Positions 20,792-22,932 of a stretch of DNA of 22,932 bases are shown piece by piece. Below the pieces are notes generated by a model. That model saw only the letters and a program-made list of their open reading frames with translations. It made no database searches and had not been told where the DNA came from. The stretch comes from JAGVNX01 sp035290965 (GTDB lineage Archaea; Iainarchaeota; Iainarchaeia; Iainarchaeales; GCA-2688035), in contig DATDTD010000040.1 of assembly GCA_035290965.1 (NCBI GenBank), forward strand, positions 1 to 22,932, in the 5' to 3' direction. Position 1 is the first letter of the stretch; every line of letters begins with the position of its first letter. The position numbers and the translations under genes were made by a program.

Positions 20792-21340
20792 ATGGCGAAA
20801 TTTTTGCAGCGCGCAAGGGTTCACGTCAAGCTTGCACGTGAAAGAGTCGTAAAGGGCAGGAAACGCAACACTGCCGCCCTGCTGGGAAGGGCAAGGTTTG
20901 TTCCGCAGAAGGAATGGCCTGAACAGACTGTCCAGCTGCGGCAGGCAATAGTGCGATTTTTGAGTGAGGAAGGAACACAGTCAAGCGCAGTACGGCTGCT
21001 GGCAAACAAAATGGCGCGGCAAAGGCGCAACAACTGGGTCCATGAGGGCACCGGCCACGAGAGAGTTTTGCTGGTTACAGGAAATGACACAATGGACATA
21101 AAGCTTGCATTCAATATCAGAAGGCTTGAAGACCTGAGGCAAAAAATCAAGGAGGCCTTGAAAGAGCCGGAACACTTCGGGAGAACGCATGTGGAAGAGC
21201 AGCTTGCAAATTTTGAGGCGCGGCAAAAAAAAGCCCAGCCCTTCCGCGAGGAATTCGCAGTTGTAAGAAAAGGCCTTGCCGACGATCTCAACAAATACTT
21301 GCTAATGCATCCCGTCGGCAAACCTGAAAAAAAGAAATAA
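20792..21340 (+). CDS. Basic hypothetical protein
   Basis: This 182-residue, strongly basic soluble protein is mostly helical: an Arg/Lys-rich first 35 residues, a middle with HEGTGHERVLLVTGNDTMDIKL (strand-like, about 85-106) and helical ends. I recognise no domain. The charge suggests nucleic-acid or ribosome contact, which is inference only. A TATA-like TTTATAATAC (20755-20764) lies about 30 bases before the ATG, giving a leaderless or nearly leaderless transcript. The histone gene downstream has its own promoter. Confidence 0.65.
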   Translation: MAKFLQRARVHVKLARERVVKGRKRNTAALLGRARFVPQKEWPEQTVQLRQAIVRFLSEEGTQSSAVRLLANKMARQRRNNWVHEGTGHERVLLVTGNDTMDIKLAFNIRRLEDLRQKIKEALKEPEHFGRTHVEEQLANFEARQKKAQPFREEFAVVRKGLADDLNKYLLMHPVGKPEKKK

Positions 21341-21415
21341 GGCTTGCATTAGTGAAATATAAAAAATGTTTTTAACGCAATTTTTCTTAATAAATTCTTT
21401 CGGGAGGTTTTCTTC

Positions 21416-21592
21416 ATGGCAGAGGTTTTGGTTGTTGCAAGCAAGGTAAAGGATGCTGTTTCAAAGGCGGGCTGCAATACTGGCGGAGACTTTGTAGAGG
21501 CATTGAGCGCGCATGTGGACTGGACAATACAAAAGGCAGTCGAAAGATGCAAGGCAAACGGCAGGAAAACAGTCAGAAAAGAAGACGTTTGA
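21416..21592 (+). CDS. Very short archaeal histone-fold protein
   Basis: This 58-residue protein has helix 1 VVASKVKDAVSKAG (about 6-19), a loop NTGGDF, and the long helix 2 VEALSAHVDWTIQKAVERCKANG (27-49). It ends in RKTVRKEDV (50-58), the second loop (RKT) and helix-3 start of archaeal histones. Canonical histones run about ten residues further, so helix 3 is minimal or missing; short archaeal histone-like proteins ending in this way are known. It probably dimerises and binds DNA, or acts as a regulator. GGGAGGT (21402-21408) is seven bases before the ATG, a TATA box lies at about 21356-21364, and a strong hairpin terminator follows. Confidence 0.85.
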   Translation: MAEVLVVASKVKDAVSKAGCNTGGDFVEALSAHVDWTIQKAVERCKANGRKTVRKEDV

Positions 21593-21620
21593 AAAAAAAA
21601 ACTGATTTTAAAATTCAATT

Positions 21621-21660
21621 GGGAATTTTGAAAAAAAAATTCCCGTTTTTTTATTTTTTT
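21621..21660. terminator. Hairpin terminator after the short histone gene
   Basis: GGGAATTTT (21621-21629) pairs with AAAATTCCC (21636-21644), a 9-bp stem with a six-base loop, followed by T-runs on the plus strand. It lies between convergent genes and can also serve the minus-strand endA. Confidence 0.75.
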
Positions 21661-21663
21661 GCT

Positions 21664-22173
21664 TTAAGGGAGAACTCTCTTTGCTTCGTAAAAATTAATG
21701 TCTCCCTCTGCATCCACAATGGCGATCAGGAGCATTGTATGCAGGTTCTGCGCAATCCTTACCATTCTGCTGTATTCAGGCATTGAAAACCTTTCGGACT
21801 GTTCCGCAACCTTTATTACCCACTGGGTATGCTCCTCTCCCGGCTTTTTTCCGCGCGGATAAACCCGCAAATCAAAGCCGAACTTGAAGCCTGTTTTCAC
21901 GCAATAGCCCTTCTCGCGCAGATCGCGGAAAACAAGGAATTTTGAAAAAAAGTTTTTTTCCTTTTTCGAGGCGAATTTCAGGAGAGCCTCTTCTGAAACT
22001 TCTTTGCCATCTGCATCCTGCAGTTCAAGCTTCTGCTTTTCAAGCAGAAAAAGCGCTTCGCGCAAATCAAGAATCAATTGCTTCTGCTTGGGCTCTCCGA
22101 AACCCTTCTGCCGCAGCTGGTCTATAAGGCGTTTTTCGGAAACAACTATTTTCTGCCCAGCAAGCAAAGCCAT
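21664..22173 (-). CDS. endA: tRNA-splicing endonuclease (EndA), catalytic Lys replaced
   Basis: EndA cuts introns out of precursor tRNAs at bulge-helix-bulge sites. The 169-residue protein has an N-terminal domain (1-75) and the C-terminal nuclease domain with FLVFRDLREKGYCVKTG (79-95) and KFGFDLRVYPRG (97-108). EEHTQWVIKV (113-122) and LLIAIVDAEGDINFYE (148-163) follow. It aligns with Methanocaldococcus EndA at a constant offset of ten: Tyr115 is Tyr105, His125 is His115, but catalytic Lys156 is Thr146 (RIAQNLHTMLL against RVAHSVRKKLL). The acidic loop used in subunit contact is kept. It may be a structural subunit or need a partner. The ATG at 22173 is preferred over an upstream GTG. It is divergent from trpS. 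Confidence 0.9.
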   Translation of the reverse strand: MALLAGQKIVVSEKRLIDQLRQKGFGEPKQKQLILDLREALFLLEKQKLELQDADGKEVSEEALLKFASKKEKNFFSKFLVFRDLREKGYCVKTGFKFGFDLRVYPRGKKPGEEHTQWVIKVAEQSERFSMPEYSRMVRIAQNLHTMLLIAIVDAEGDINFYEAKRVLP

Positions 22174-22261
22174 AAAAACCACAAAACAAGTGCAATTTCT
22201 GATTTAATTAAAAGGCAATTAAATTAAAAAAAGGATTCAATCCAATCAATTAGTGGTTTAA

Positions 22262-22932
22262 ATGGCGGAAAAGATTGACGCATGGGGAAGCGAGGCAATA
22301 ACTGATTACGAGCACGTATTTAAAGAATTCGGGCTGAAAAAATTTCCCGAGCAGTTTTCAAAAAATCTGAAGCACAGGTTTTTCGAGCGCGGCATAGTAA
22401 TAGCGCACAGGGACTTTGAAAAAATCCTTGAATGCATTGAAAAGAAAAAACCCTTCATAAACCTTACAGGCATTGCTTCTTCCGGAGCATATCATCTTGG
22501 GCATAAGGAAAACATTGACATGTTCAAATTCTTCAAGGAACAGGGAGCAAAAAATTTGTTCGCAGTTAGCGACATTGACGCTTACTGCAGCAGGGGAAAA
22601 ATACAAACTTTGCAGGAAGCAAAAAAATTTGCAGTTGAAAACATTGCGGACGCGCTCGCACTCGGCCTGGAAGAGGAAGACATTTACGTGCAGAGCAGAA
22701 AGCCCGCAAGTTACTATTCGCTCGCATTTGAAATAAGCAAAAAAATCACTACTTCAACAAACAATGCGATTTACGGTGAAATAGATTTGGGAAAAATTTC
22801 CGCAAACCTTTTGCAGTATGCGGATATCCTGCACGGGCAGCTTCCGGGTTTTTTCGGAAAAATGCCCTCAATAACAGGCATTGGATTAGACCAGGACCCG
22901 CACGCGCGCTCTGTGCGCGATGTTGCAAAAAG
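22262..22932 (+). CDS. trpS: Tryptophanyl-tRNA synthetase, 5' part (cut by window)
   Basis: The first 223 codons of an archaeal/eukaryal-type class I synthetase that charges tRNA-Trp are present. The N-terminal DAWGSEAITDYEHVFKEFG is typical of archaeal TrpRS. The HIGH-type motif reads GIASSGAYHLGH (about 70-81) where a Pro is usual before Ser. SDIDAYCSRG and GIGLDQDPHARSVRDVAK (about 205-222) follow, the latter a TrpRS hallmark in the active site. KMSKS would lie beyond the window. The ATG at 22262 follows GGTTTAA; no classical Shine-Dalgarno site. A TATA-like AATTAAATTAAAA (22216-22228) is placed about 40 bases upstream. Confidence 0.92.
   Translation, partial: MAEKIDAWGSEAITDYEHVFKEFGLKKFPEQFSKNLKHRFFERGIVIAHRDFEKILECIEKKKPFINLTGIASSGAYHLGHKENIDMFKFFKEQGAKNLFAVSDIDAYCSRGKIQTLQEAKKFAVENIADALALGLEEEDIYVQSRKPASYYSLAFEISKKITTSTNNAIYGEIDLGKISANLLQYADILHGQLPGFFGKMPSITGIGLDQDPHARSVRDVAK

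Overview
The window looks archaeal and most probably comes from a small-genome lineage of the DPANN type (Diapherotrites/Woesearchaeota-like). The archaeal markers are a group II chaperonin (thermosome), an archaeal tRNA-splicing endonuclease, two histone-fold proteins, an archaeal-type TrpRS, a UPF0200 kinase and TATA boxes about 25 bases upstream of leaderless starts. Strong GGAGGTG-type Shine-Dalgarno sites occur at other genes. Genes are tightly packed, many are lysine-rich, and T-rich hairpin terminators separate convergent units. The exact phylum is inference.

Layout. 1-1523: tail of a possible upstream gene, an MscS-like TM-helix protein (-) and a UPF0200 kinase (+) diverging from a shared promoter. 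1663-3306: thermosome (-) with inverted repeats in its promoter. 3505-4061: a RelE-like toxin/ribbon-helix-helix antitoxin pair (-) with a perfect 19-bp operator. 4102-4799: a small membrane protein and a lysine-rich hypothetical. 4857-8075: an osmotic-stress operon (-), MscS channel then OtsA then OtsB. 8184-8528: a membrane protein. 8730-11617: FolC-like ligase, an ECF-S-like membrane protein, a COG2112-like kinase and a helical hypothetical (+). 11635-12033: a histone-fold/coiled-coil protein (-). 12308-13195: a SIMPL-domain protein (+) with a terminator. 13301-13367: a candidate C/D-box guide RNA with its own TATA box. 13424-13956: a second toxin/antitoxin pair (+). 13979-15229: an ArsM arsenite methyltransferase with a TTG start, a tiny Cys-rich protein and a DUF5676-like membrane protein. 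15346-19207: a beta-propeller lipoprotein and an unusual HtrA-like protease (-). 19398-20738: a PspC membrane-stress cassette (+). 20792-21592: a basic hypothetical and a very short histone (+). 21664-22173: EndA (-). 22262-end: TrpRS (+, cut by the window).

Functional themes. Much of the content serves envelope and stress homeostasis: turgor release plus compatible-solute synthesis, PspC, an HtrA-type protease, SIMPL protein, chaperonin and arsenic detoxification. The most notable points are the C/D-like RNA whose two D boxes are both CAGA, an EndA whose catalytic lysine is replaced by threonine, a SHOCT-like C-terminus lost from the HtrA protein by an apparent one-base deletion, a histone fold carrying a coiled-coil tail, and two related toxin-antitoxin modules with unrelated operators. 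No CRISPR array, insertion sequence, rRNA or tRNA gene was seen.
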